From: Flavobacteriaceae bacterium
GTDB lineage: Bacteria; Bacteroidota; Bacteroidia; Flavobacteriales; Flavobacteriaceae
Reading direction: 5' to 3'
Assembly (NCBI GenBank): GCA_014239895.1
Contig: JAAZXZ010000110.1
Location: forward strand, 1 to 23,193
Length of the DNA stretch: 23,193 nt
How positions within the stretch are numbered: position 1 is the first letter of the stretch; every line of letters begins with the position of its first letter. The notes under the pieces were generated by a model, which was not told where the DNA came from, ran no database searches, and worked only from the letters and a program-made list of their open reading frames with translations. A program made the translations under genes and the position numbers. Shown here piece by piece: positions 8,501 through 16,745 of this stretch.

Positions 8501-9913
8501 TGTACATACTAGCGGATGTAATTGTATAGCTTTACCTTCAATTAATTTTGGCTGAAATGCTTGTATTCCCAATCTGTGTAATGTAGGTGCCCTATTTAAT
8601 AATACAGGGTGACCCTTTAAAACATTTTCCAGAATATCCCAAACAACTGGATCTCTTCTATCAATAATTTTTCTTGCAGATTTTACAGTTTTTACTATTC
8701 CTCTTTCCATTAACTTTCTAATAATAAAAGGCTTATATAGCTCTGCAGTCATATCCTTAGGTAGTCCGCATTCGAATAATTTTAAGTCAGGTCCAACAAC
8801 AATAACTGACCTTGCAGAATAATCAACACGTTTACCTAATAAATTTTGTCTGAATCTACCTTGCTTTCCTTTCAATGAATCTGAAAGTGATTTTAATGGT
8901 CTATTTGACTCAGTTTTTACAGCAGATGATTTCCTTGTATTATCAAATAAAGAATCAACTGATTCTTGAAGCATTCTCTTTTCATTTCTCAAAATAACTT
9001 CAGGGGCTTTGATTTCAATTAATCTTTTTAATCTATTATTTCTTATAATTACTCTTCTATAAAGATCATTTAAATCTGAGGTGGCAAATCTACCTCCATC
9101 AAGCGGAACTAATGGCCTAAGTTCTGGAGGAATTACTGGAATAGCCTTTACAATCATCCACTCAGGTAAATTCTCTCTATTTAAATTCCCTTCTTTAAAT
9201 GATTCAACTACTTGAAGTCTCTTTAATGCTTCAGTTTTTCTTTGTTTAGAAGTTTCATTATTTGCCTTATCTCTTAATTCGTAAGAAAGCTCAAGCAAAT
9301 CAATTCTGGAAAGTAGATCAATAAGACACTCTGCTCCCATTTTTGCAATAAATTTTTCTGGATCCTCATCATCTAAATACATGTTTTCTGAAGGTAATGT
9401 CTCTAAAATATTTAAATACTCTTCCTCTGTTAAAAAATCCATCTTACTAACAGGCTCTCCTTCAATATTTACAGCAATACCAGGTTGAATAACCACATAT
9501 CTCTCGTAATATATAATCATGTCTAATTTCTTCGAAGGCAATCCAAGTAAATAACCTATCTTATTAGGAAGTGATCTAAAATACCAGATATGGGCTACAG
9601 GAACAACAAGATTTATATGACCAACTCGATCTCTTCTTACCTTTTTCTCAGTAACTTCAACACCACATCTATCACAAACTATTCCTTTATATCTTATTCT
9701 TTTATATTTTCCACATGCACATTCAAAATCCTTAACAGGTCCGAAAATTCTTTCACAAAATAGACCATCTCTTTCAGGCTTATGTGTCCTGTAATTTATA
9801 GTTTCTGGTTTCAAAACCTCTCCTCTTGAAGCAGCTAGAATTGACTCAGGTGATCCAAGTCCTATAGAAATCTTATTAAATTTCAAAGCTTTTTTTACTT
9901 GTTTTCTTGCCAT
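5597..9913 (-). CDS. rpoC: DNA-directed RNA polymerase subunit beta'
   Basis: The 1438-residue beta' subunit holds the catalytic magnesium in NADFDGD (near residues 474-480). The N-terminal zinc ribbon is formed by C65, C67, C80 and C83 (CACGKY...CDRCG). A second zinc site is visible at [13 protein letters not shown] (near residue 900). The rudder/lid area ([22 protein letters not shown]) and trigger-loop region ([22 protein letters not shown]) are intact. The tail is acidic (SEEEEINTN). The length is close to that of Bacteroidota relatives, with no frameshift. It lies 30 bases after rpoB and 11 bases before the DUF3467 gene, in one transcription unit. Confidence 0.99.
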   Translation of the reverse strand: [1438 protein letters not shown]

Positions 9914-9943
9914 AATAAATGGATAATAATTATTGTTAATAAA

Positions 9944-12900
9944 TTATTCTTCTAATCTTATATCTAATGCTAGTCCCTTAAGCTCATGCATTAATACATT
10001 AAATGATTCTGGCAGTCCAGGATTTGGCATAGAATCACCCTTGACTATAGATTCATAAGTTTTAGCTCTTCCTACAACATCATCAGACTTAACTGTTAAT
10101 ATTTCTCTTAAGGTACTTGATGCGCCATATGCTTCTAATGCCCATACTTCCATCTCTCCAAATCTCTGTCCACCAAATTGCGCTTTACCTCCTAGTGGTT
10201 GTTGAGTAATAAGAGAATATGGACCAATTGATCTTGAATGCATCTTATCATCAACCATATGCCCTAGTTTTAACATATATATAACTCCAACAGTAGCTGC
10301 TTGATCAAATTTTTTCCCACTTCCACCATCATATAAATAAGTGTGACCAAATTTAGGTACACCAGCATTACTGGTGATTTCATTAATTTCATCTAATGAA
10401 GCACCATCAAAAATTGGAGTTGAATACTTCTTATCAAGATTCTTCCCTGCCCATCCTAGAACTGTCTCATAAATCTGACCTATATTCATTCTTGAAGGAA
10501 CTCCAAGTGGATTTAAAACAATATCTACAGGGGTTCCATCTTCTAAGAATGGCATATCTTCTTCTCTTACAATTTTAGCTACAATACCTTTATTTCCATG
10601 TCTCCCTGCCATTTTATCTCCAACCTTTAATTTTCTCTTCTTGGCTATATATACTTTAGCCAATTTTATAATTCCCGGTGGTAATTCATCCCCAACAGAA
10701 ATTGTAAATTTTTCTCTTCTCAATGATCCTTGAAGATCATTTTCCTTAATCTTATAATTATGAATAATGTGAGAGACAATACTATTTATTTTAGCATCTG
10801 CAGACCATTTTCCTGCAACTAAATGAGCGTAATCATCAGCAGTACTTAACATCTTTAATGTAAATTTCTTTCCTTTTGGAAAGATTTCTTCTCCTAAATC
10901 ATTGAAAATCCCTTGCGATGTTTTTCCAGATAGTACATTAAATAATTTTTTAACTAAAACTTTTCTTAAGTCTTCAAATTTTTCATCATAAATCCTCTCT
11001 AATTCTTTTATATCATCTTTATCTTGAAGTCTTTTTCTTTTATCTTTTATTGCCCTTGCAAAAAGTTTCTTGTCAATTACTATACCATTTAATGAAGGTG
11101 GTGCTTTTAAAGAAGCATCTTTAACATCTCCTGCTTTATCTCCAAATATTGCTCTAAGGAGTTTTTCCTCTGGAGTAGGATCACTTTCACCTTTTGGAGT
11201 AATTTTTCCAATTAATATATCTCCAGGCTTAATTTCAGCTCCTATCCTAATCATACCATTTTCATCCAAATCTTTGGTAGCTTCTTCAGATACATTTGGT
11301 ATATCGTGAGTTAATTCTTCATTTCCTAATTTTGTATCTCTTACTTCAATTGAATATTCATCAATATGAATTGATGTAAAAACATCATCTCTTACAACTT
11401 TTTCTGAAATAACAATTGCATCTTCAAAATTATACCCTTTCCATGGCATAAATGCAACTTTAATATTTCTACCCAAAGCTAATTCGCCATCATTTGTAGC
11501 ATAACCTTCACATAAAACTTGACCTTTTACCACCTTATCGCCTTTAGAAACAATCGGTTTAAGATTAATACAGGTTCCTTGATTTGTTTTCTTAAATTTT
11601 GTTAAATTATATGTTATAGTTCCTGAATCAAAACTTGTCAATATTTGCTCCTGACTTCTTTTATAGGTTATAATAATTTTATCAGCATCAACATAGTCAA
11701 CTTTCCCATCATCTTCTGCATTAATAAGAATCCTTGAGTCGGATGCTACTTGTCTTTCAAGACCGGTACCTACTATTGGTGATTCTGGCAAAAGTAATGG
11801 AACTGCTTGCCTCATCATATTTGATCCCATTAATGCTCTATTAGCATCATCATGTTCTAAAAATGGTATTAAAGAAGCGGATATTGAAGCAATTTGATTT
11901 GGAGCTACATCGGTATAATCAACTTTATTAGATTCGATTACAGGGAAATCACCTTCCATTCTGGCAATTATCATGTCATCAACAATATTACCTTTTTTAT
12001 CAATCTGAACATTTGATTGTGCAATCAACTTCTCTTCTTCTTCTTCAGCACTTAAATAAATAGGTTCTGATTTTATGTCAACTTTTCTATTATTAACCTT
12101 TCTGTAAGGAGTTTCAATGAATCCCATACCATTGATCTTAGCAAATACACTAAGTGAAGAGATTAATCCAATATTAGGTCCTTCGGGTGTTTCAATTGGA
12201 CATAGTCTTCCATAATGAGTGTAATGAACGTCCCTAACTTCAAAACCAGCTCGTTCCCTTGAAAGACCTCCTGGTCCTAATGCAGATAATCTTCTCTTAT
12301 GAGTAATCTCTGCTAATGGATTAGTTTGATCCATAAACTGAGACAATTGATTCGTTCCAAAGAATGTGTTTATAACAGAAGAAAGAGTTTTTGCATTTAT
12401 CAAATCTATTGGAGTAAAGACCTCATTATCTCTCACATTCATTCTTTCCCTTATAGTTCTTGCCATTCTTGCTAATCCAACACCAAACTGAGTAGATAAT
12501 TGTTCTCCTACAGTTCTTACTCTTCTATTAGATAAATGATCTATATCATCTATCTCAGCCTTAGAATTTATTAATTCAATCAAATACTTTATTATTGTTA
12601 TGATATCCTCAGTAGTTAAAACTTGATTATCCATACCAAGATCAAGTCCTAATTTTTTATTCATTCTATATCGACCAACCTCGCCTAATTTATATCTTTG
12701 ATCACTAAAAAATAACTTATCAATAATTCCTCTAGCTGTTTCTTCATCTGGAGGCTCAGCATTTCTTAGTTGTCTGTAAATATGTTCAACTGCTTCTTTT
12801 TCTGAATTTGTAGGATCTTTTTGGAGAGTATTATGAATAATTGCATATTCACCTTTTTGATTACTCTCTTTGTGAATTAAAACTGTCTTAATTTCAGCTT

Positions 12901-13756
12901 CTATAATTTGTTCAACATTTTCTTTGTCAATTTCAGTGTCTCTATCAAGTAAAACCTCATTTCTTTCAATTGAAACAACCTCTCCTGTATCTTCATCTAC
13001 AAAGTCCTCATGCCAAGTATTTAAAACACGGGCAGCTAATTTTCTACCGTAATACTTTTTTAAATTATTTTTAGAAACCTTGATTTCTTCAGCCAAATCA
13101 AATATTTCAAGAATATCTTTATCTCTTTCATATCCTATTGCCCTAAATAAGGTAGTTACCGGTAATTTTTTCTTTCTATCAATATATGCATACATGACAC
13201 TGTTTATGTCTGTAGCAAATTCAATCCATGATCCTTTAAATGGTATTACACGAGCAGAGTATAATTTAGTTCCATTTGCATGAAATGATTGTCCAAAAAA
13301 TACACCAGGGGATCTATGTAATTGTGAAACAACAACCCTTTCAGCACCGTTTATACAAAATGTCCCACTTGGTGTCATATAAGGAATAGTACCCAAGTAT
13401 ACATCTTGAACTATTGTTTCAAAATCTTCATGTTCCGGATCAGTACAATATAATTTTAACCTTGCCTTTAATGGGACGCTATAAGTTAAGCCTCTTTCAA
13501 TACATTCTTGAAGATTATATCTAGGAGGATCAACAAAATAATCTATAAATTCTAATACAAATTGATTCCTAGTATCAGAAATTGGAAAGTTATCCATAAA
13601 GGTATTATATAAACCTTCATTTTCTCTTTCCTCAGACTTAGTTTCTAATTGAAAAAAGTCTTTAAATGATTTAATCTGAATATCTAAGAAGTCAGGATAA
13701 TTAATTGAGTTTTTTATTGATGAAAAATTAACTCTTTCTGCTCTTTTTGATGACAT
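9944..13756 (-). CDS. rpoB: DNA-directed RNA polymerase subunit beta
   Basis: The 1270-residue beta subunit forms the other half of the polymerase active centre. The rifampicin-binding region is directly readable: FFGTNQLSQFMDQTNPLAE, then HKRRLSALGPGGLSRERAGF. It keeps the Asp, His and Ser residues equivalent to E. coli D516, H526 and S531, so no classical resistance substitution is present. The conserved blocks PIETPEGPNIGLI, GDKMAGRHGNKG and GGKAQFGGQRFGEMEVWALEAYGA are all intact. It starts 114 bases after rplL, across a strong hairpin, and is followed by rpoC. Confidence 0.99.
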   Translation of the reverse strand: MSSKRAERVNFSSIKNSINYPDFLDIQIKSFKDFFQLETKSEERENEGLYNTFMDNFPISDTRNQFVLEFIDYFVDPPRYNLQECIERGLTYSVPLKARLKLYCTDPEHEDFETIVQDVYLGTIPYMTPSGTFCINGAERVVVSQLHRSPGVFFGQSFHANGTKLYSARVIPFKGSWIEFATDINSVMYAYIDRKKKLPVTTLFRAIGYERDKDILEIFDLAEEIKVSKNNLKKYYGRKLAARVLNTWHEDFVDEDTGEVVSIERNEVLLDRDTEIDKENVEQIIEAEIKTVLIHKESNQKGEYAIIHNTLQKDPTNSEKEAVEHIYRQLRNAEPPDEETARGIIDKLFFSDQRYKLGEVGRYRMNKKLGLDLGMDNQVLTTEDIITIIKYLIELINSKAEIDDIDHLSNRRVRTVGEQLSTQFGVGLARMARTIRERMNVRDNEVFTPIDLINAKTLSSVINTFFGTNQLSQFMDQTNPLAEITHKRRLSALGPGGLSRERAGFEVRDVHYTHYGRLCPIETPEGPNIGLISSLSVFAKINGMGFIETPYRKVNNRKVDIKSEPIYLSAEEEEEKLIAQSNVQIDKKGNIVDDMIIARMEGDFPVIESNKVDYTDVAPNQIASISASLIPFLEHDDANRALMGSNMMRQAVPLLLPESPIVGTGLERQVASDSRILINAEDDGKVDYVDADKIIITYKRSQEQILTSFDSGTITYNLTKFKKTNQGTCINLKPIVSKGDKVVKGQVLCEGYATNDGELALGRNIKVAFMPWKGYNFEDAIVISEKVVRDDVFTSIHIDEYSIEVRDTKLGNEELTHDIPNVSEEATKDLDENGMIRIGAEIKPGDILIGKITPKGESDPTPEEKLLRAIFGDKAGDVKDASLKAPPSLNGIVIDKKLFARAIKDKRKRLQDKDDIKELERIYDEKFEDLRKVLVKKLFNVLSGKTSQGIFNDLGEEIFPKGKKFTLKMLSTADDYAHLVAGKWSADAKINSIVSHIIHNYKIKENDLQGSLRREKFTISVGDELPPGIIKLAKVYIAKKRKLKVGDKMAGRHGNKGIVAKIVREEDMPFLEDGTPVDIVLNPLGVPSRMNIGQIYETVLGWAGKNLDKKYSTPIFDGASLDEINEITSNAGVPKFGHTYLYDGGSGKKFDQAATVGVIYMLKLGHMVDDKMHSRSIGPYSLITQQPLGGKAQFGGQRFGEMEVWALEAYGASSTLREILTVKSDDVVGRAKTYESIVKGDSMPNPGLPESFNVLMHELKGLALDIRLEE

Positions 13757-13800
13757 CTATTATATAAGTTTAAATTTTAAAATATGTTACGTTTATCTTT

Positions 13801-13857
13801 AAGCACAAATAGGCATAGATGTTAAGAACTTGTCTTAACATCTATGCCTATGAGCTT
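13801..13857 (-). promoter_or_regulatory. Long perfect hairpin in the rplL-rpoB gap (attenuator or RNase III site)
   Basis: Positions 13809-13827 and 13833-13851 form a perfect 19-base-pair inverted repeat with a 5-base loop. After a short asymmetric bulge the stem is continued by 13801-13804 pairing with 13854-13857 (AAGC/GCTT). On the transcribed minus strand no U-run follows, so it does not look like a full intrinsic terminator. In E. coli the same gap carries an attenuator and an RNase III site that lower rpoB output relative to rplL; a similar role is inferred here from position and shape. Confidence 0.7.
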
Positions 13858-13870
13858 TTATATGTTGAAC

Positions 13871-14251
13871 TTATTTAAGTTCAACCTCAGCACCAGCTTC
13901 TTCTAATGATTTTTTCATTCCTTCAGCTTCATCCTTGCCAACAGCTTCCTTTATAGTCTTAGGTGCTCCATCTACTAATTCCTTAGCATCTTTTAAGCCT
14001 AAACCAGTTAGTTCTTTAACTAGTTTAACTACAGCAAGCTTTGAGCCTCCAGCTGCTTTAAGAATCACATCAAATTCTGATTTTTCATCTTCAGCAGCAG
14101 CATCACCTGCAGCTGCTCCACCAGTAGGAGCTGCCACAGCCGTTGCAGCTGGTTCTATTCCGTATTCATCTTTTAAAATATCAGCTAATTCACTTACCTC
14201 TTTTACTGATAAGTTGACTAGCTTTTCTGCGAAAGTTTTTAAATCTGCCAT
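13871..14251 (-). CDS. rplL: 50S ribosomal protein L7/L12
   Basis: This 126-residue stalk protein has an N-terminal dimerisation helix pair (residues of about 1-35), an Ala/Gly-rich hinge (AAAGDAAAEDE) and a C-terminal factor-binding domain with the diagnostic KLAVVKLVKELTGLGLKDAKELVDGAPK. Multiple copies bind L10 and recruit EF-Tu, EF-G and other GTPases. It lies 31 bases downstream of rplJ. Because the protein is needed in several copies per ribosome, the hairpin that follows before rpoB is a sensible place for differential expression. Confidence 0.98.
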   Translation of the reverse strand: MADLKTFAEKLVNLSVKEVSELADILKDEYGIEPAATAVAAPTGGAAAGDAAAEDEKSEFDVILKAAGGSKLAVVKLVKELTGLGLKDAKELVDGAPKTIKEAVGKDEAEGMKKSLEEAGAEVELK

Positions 14252-14282
14252 TTTTCTATTTTTATGTAATTTTTGTTAATAT

Positions 14283-14963
14283 TTAATTTTCTTCTTTATT
14301 TGTTTCTTCAGAGTCATCCTCAGTAGAAGCCTCCTCAGTAGGTGCCTCAACAGAAGCCTCCTCAGTAGGTGCCTCAGTAGAAGCATCCTCAGTAGGTGCC
14401 TCAACAGTAGGTGCCTCAACAGAAGCCTCCTTATCAGTTGATTTTTCTTCTCTATTAGATAAAGTCTGAATAATTCCTGATAATTTGTTACTACTAGATT
14501 TTAATGCTGAAATAACATTTCTTACCGGTGACTGTAATAATAGAACTATTTCTCCAATAATCTCTTCTTTTGATTTTATTGAGGATAAAAGTTCTAATTG
14601 TTCATCACCTAAGTATATATCACTTTCAATAATTGCACCCTTTAAAATAGGTCTTTCAGATTTCTTTCTAAAATCTTTAATAACCTTTGCTGGAGCATTT
14701 CCAACATCAGATAACATTACTGAAGTATTTCCTTTAAGAGTTTCTAAAAGATCACCAAAATCTTTATCCGAAGCTGTCATTGCTTGTTCAAGAAGTGTAT
14801 TCTTCATTACTTCAAGTTTAACTCCTGATTTAAAGCACAATCTTCTTAAATTAGATGTTTCTATAGAATTAAGTCCAGAAATATCCGTCAAATAAATAAT
14901 CTCATTTTGAGATAACACCTCTGTTATCTCAGTAATTGCTTTAGATTTTTCTTCTCTTGTCAT
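14283..14963 (-). CDS. rplJ: 50S ribosomal protein L10 with a repeat-built acidic C-terminal tail
   Basis: Residues 1-174 are a complete L10: IYLTDISGLNSIETSNLRR, LEVMKNTLL, LKGNTSVMLS, a globular domain, and the C-terminal helix that binds L7/L12 dimers. It anchors the stalk to 23S rRNA. From about residue 175 there is an extra tail of about 51 residues built from 9-residue units of the type EAPTEEAST, ending in ETNKEEN. Standard L10 stops near residue 165-175. The tail is strongly acidic and probably disordered, lying next to the L12-binding helix. The gene begins only 9 bases after rplA, leaving no room for a classical L10-leader RNA in front of it. Confidence 0.96.
   Translation of the reverse strand: MTREEKSKAITEITEVLSQNEIIYLTDISGLNSIETSNLRRLCFKSGVKLEVMKNTLLEQAMTASDKDFGDLLETLKGNTSVMLSDVGNAPAKVIKDFRKKSERPILKGAIIESDIYLGDEQLELLSSIKSKEEIIGEIVLLLQSPVRNVISALKSSSNKLSGIIQTLSNREEKSTDKEASVEAPTVEAPTEDASTEAPTEEASVEAPTEEASTEDDSEETNKEEN
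14318..14430 (-). repeat. 27-base in-frame tandem repeat encoding the L10 tail
   Basis: The core CAGTAGGTGCCTCA (plus-strand reading) recurs at 14336, 14363 and 14390, a 27-base period (9 codons), with a further shortened unit at 14405 (15 bases on). A partial unit lies at the 14318 side. All length changes are multiples of three, so the frame is kept. The units code for EAPT[EV][ED]AS[TV]-like peptides. The near-identity of units suggests recent slippage-driven expansion. Confidence 0.85.
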
Positions 14964-14972
14964 AATTCAATT

Positions 14973-15659
14973 CTAAATTTTTGGGTCTATTGCTAAACTT
15001 GGACTCATAGTTGAAGACATATAAATACTCTTCAAATAAGTTCCCTTGGATGAATTTGGTTTAAGCTTAACTATTGTTTGAATTAATTCATTGGCATTTC
15101 CAGCTATTTTATCAGCAGCAAAAGAAACTTTTCCAACAGCAGCATGAATAATTCCTGCTTTATCTACCTTAAAATCTATTTTACCTGATTTAACATCAGA
15201 AACAGCCTTACCAATATCCATAGTTACAGTTCCAGTTTTTGGGTTTGGCATTAAGCCTCTTGGACCTAATACACGACCCAATGGGCCTAACTTACCCATA
15301 ACACTAGGCATTGTAACTATAACATCTACATCCGTCCATCCCTTTTTTATTTTCTCTAGATACTCATTTAAACCTACGTAATCCGCGCCTGCTTTTTTTG
15401 CTTCATCTTCCTTATCTGGTGTAACCAAAGCTAAAACTTTCACATCTTTACCTGTGCCATGAGGCAAGGAAACAACTCCTCTAATCATTTCATTAGCTTT
15501 TTTGGGATCAACCCCTAATCTAATAGCTAAATCTACTGAACTATCAAATTTTGTAGTAGTTATATCCTTTAAAAGAGTACATGCCTCTTCTAATGAATAT
15601 AGTTTACTATTGTCAATTTTTTCAATTACAGATTTTCTGTTTTTTGTTAATTTGCTCAT
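14973..15659 (-). CDS. rplA: 50S ribosomal protein L1
   Basis: This 228-residue protein binds 23S rRNA at the L1 stalk and helps release E-site tRNA; in other bacteria it also represses its own rplK-rplA mRNA. Diagnostic segments are FDSSVDLAIRLGVDPKKANEMIRGVVSLPHG, MPSVMGKLGPLGRVLGPRGLMPNPKTGTV and GKIDFKVDKAGIIHAAVGK. Length and both domains are normal. It starts 12 bases after rplK and ends 9 bases before rplJ. Confidence 0.99.
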   Translation of the reverse strand: MSKLTKNRKSVIEKIDNSKLYSLEEACTLLKDITTTKFDSSVDLAIRLGVDPKKANEMIRGVVSLPHGTGKDVKVLALVTPDKEDEAKKAGADYVGLNEYLEKIKKGWTDVDVIVTMPSVMGKLGPLGRVLGPRGLMPNPKTGTVTMDIGKAVSDVKSGKIDFKVDKAGIIHAAVGKVSFAADKIAGNANELIQTIVKLKPNSSKGTYLKSIYMSSTMSPSLAIDPKI

Positions 15660-15671
15660 TCTAAATTCAAA

Positions 15672-16112
15672 TTATTTAGGTGGTTGCCCTCCTTTAACAT
15701 TTATTCCCATTGATCTTGCAGTACCAGCAATCATTTTCATCCCTGATTTAACGGTAAATGCATTTAAATCTACCATTTTATCCTCAGCAATTTTCTTTAT
15801 CTGATCCCAAGATACTTTTGAAACTTTATTAATATTAGGCTCTCCAGATCCCTTTTTTACCTTTGCAGCTTCTTTTAATTGAACTGCTGCAGGTGGAGTT
15901 TTTATTACAAACTCAAAAGATTTATCCTTATAAATAGTAATAACTACAGGTAATACCTTTCCAGGCTTATCCTGAGTTCTTGAATTAAATTGCTTACAAA
16001 ATTCCATGATGTTGACACCAGCTGCTCCTAAGGCAGGACCTACAGGAGGAGAAGGATTAGCAGCACCACCTCTAACTTGTAACTTGATAACTTTACCTAT
16101 TTCTTTTGCCAT
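15672..16112 (-). CDS. rplK: 50S ribosomal protein L11
   Basis: This 146-residue protein binds the GTPase-associated centre of 23S rRNA. The N-terminal proline-rich domain (NPSPPVGPALGAAGVNIMEFCKQFN) and the C-terminal RNA-binding domain (KIAEDKMVDLNAF...MKMIAGTARSMGINV) are complete. The start is the ATG at 16112. The 70-base gap to nusG upstream contains an A/T-rich hairpin that may act as a leader for rplK-rplA. Confidence 0.99.
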   Translation of the reverse strand: MAKEIGKVIKLQVRGGAANPSPPVGPALGAAGVNIMEFCKQFNSRTQDKPGKVLPVVITIYKDKSFEFVIKTPPAAVQLKEAAKVKKGSGEPNINKVSKVSWDQIKKIAEDKMVDLNAFTVKSGMKMIAGTARSMGINVKGGQPPK

Positions 16113-16130
16113 AATATTAATTAAGTTTTT

Positions 16131-16161
16131 ATGATTTTAAGTTTGGAAGCAATAAAACCAT
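16131..16161 (-). promoter_or_regulatory. Hairpin in the nusG-rplK gap, possible L1/L11 leader element
   Basis: On the transcribed strand ATGGTTTTA pairs with TAAAATCAT (9 pairs, one G-U) around a 13-base loop, ending about 18 bases before the rplK ATG. E. coli L1 represses translation from a structured leader in front of rplK. The stem here is A/T-rich and I cannot show that it resembles the L1 site of 23S rRNA, so the assignment rests on location only. Confidence 0.3.
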
Positions 16162-16182
16162 AAGCCTCTGTAACATTTATTT

Positions 16183-16740
16183 TTATAACTTTTCAACTTG
16201 CATATAGCTCAATTCCAAAGGAGTTTTTCTCCCAAAAATTCTAACCATTACTTCAAGTTTTCTTTTTTCTTCATTTATTTTTTCAATTGTTGCATCAAAG
16301 CCATTAAATGGCCCATCAATAACTTTAACATTTTCACCATGAATAAATGGAATAATAATATCTGATTCATCTTGAAGAGACAATTCATCTACTTTTCCTA
16401 GCATTCTATTTACCTCAGCCTGTCTCATAGGAATAGGCTCTCCACCTTTTGTCTCTCCTAAAAAACCTATAACATTCGTTATAGATTTGATTATATGTGG
16501 AATTTCTCCAGACAGATTAGCTTTAATCATGATATAACCAGGAAAGTATGTTTTATCTTTTGTAACCTTCTTTCCTTTTCTTATTTGAACAACTTTTTCT
16601 TGTGGAACAAGAATTTCTTCTACAAAACTATCCATGCCTAATCTAGAAATTTCATTTTCAATATAGGCTTTAATCTTGTTTTCTTGGCCACTAACAGCTC
16701 TAACAACATACCACTTATTTTCTGAATTGTTCTCTGCCAT
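16183..16740 (-). CDS. nusG: Transcription termination/antitermination factor NusG
   Basis: This 185-residue protein has the NGN domain (KWYVVRAVSGQENKIKAYIENEI ... FPGYIMIKANL ... VIGFLG), which binds the polymerase clamp, and a C-terminal KOW domain (GENVKVIDGPFNGFDATIEKINEEKRKLEVMVRIFGR) that contacts Rho or ribosomal protein S10. No inserted domain is seen. It follows secE by 5 bases, the nearly universal secE-nusG pairing. Confidence 0.98.
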   Translation of the reverse strand: MAENNSENKWYVVRAVSGQENKIKAYIENEISRLGMDSFVEEILVPQEKVVQIRKGKKVTKDKTYFPGYIMIKANLSGEIPHIIKSITNVIGFLGETKGGEPIPMRQAEVNRMLGKVDELSLQDESDIIIPFIHGENVKVIDGPFNGFDATIEKINEEKRKLEVMVRIFGRKTPLELSYMQVEKL

Positions 16741-16745
16741 TGATA

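Noticed and set aside
12210..12410. Possible rifampicin-resistance alleles in rpoB
   Set aside because: The readable resistance-determining region keeps the wild-type Asp, His and Ser residues, so there is nothing unusual.
13935..14279. A 114-residue open frame on the + strand across rplL, and similar antisense frames across rpoB, rpoC, rplJ and tuf
   Set aside because: They are antisense shadows of highly conserved genes, with no recognisable domains or upstream signals.
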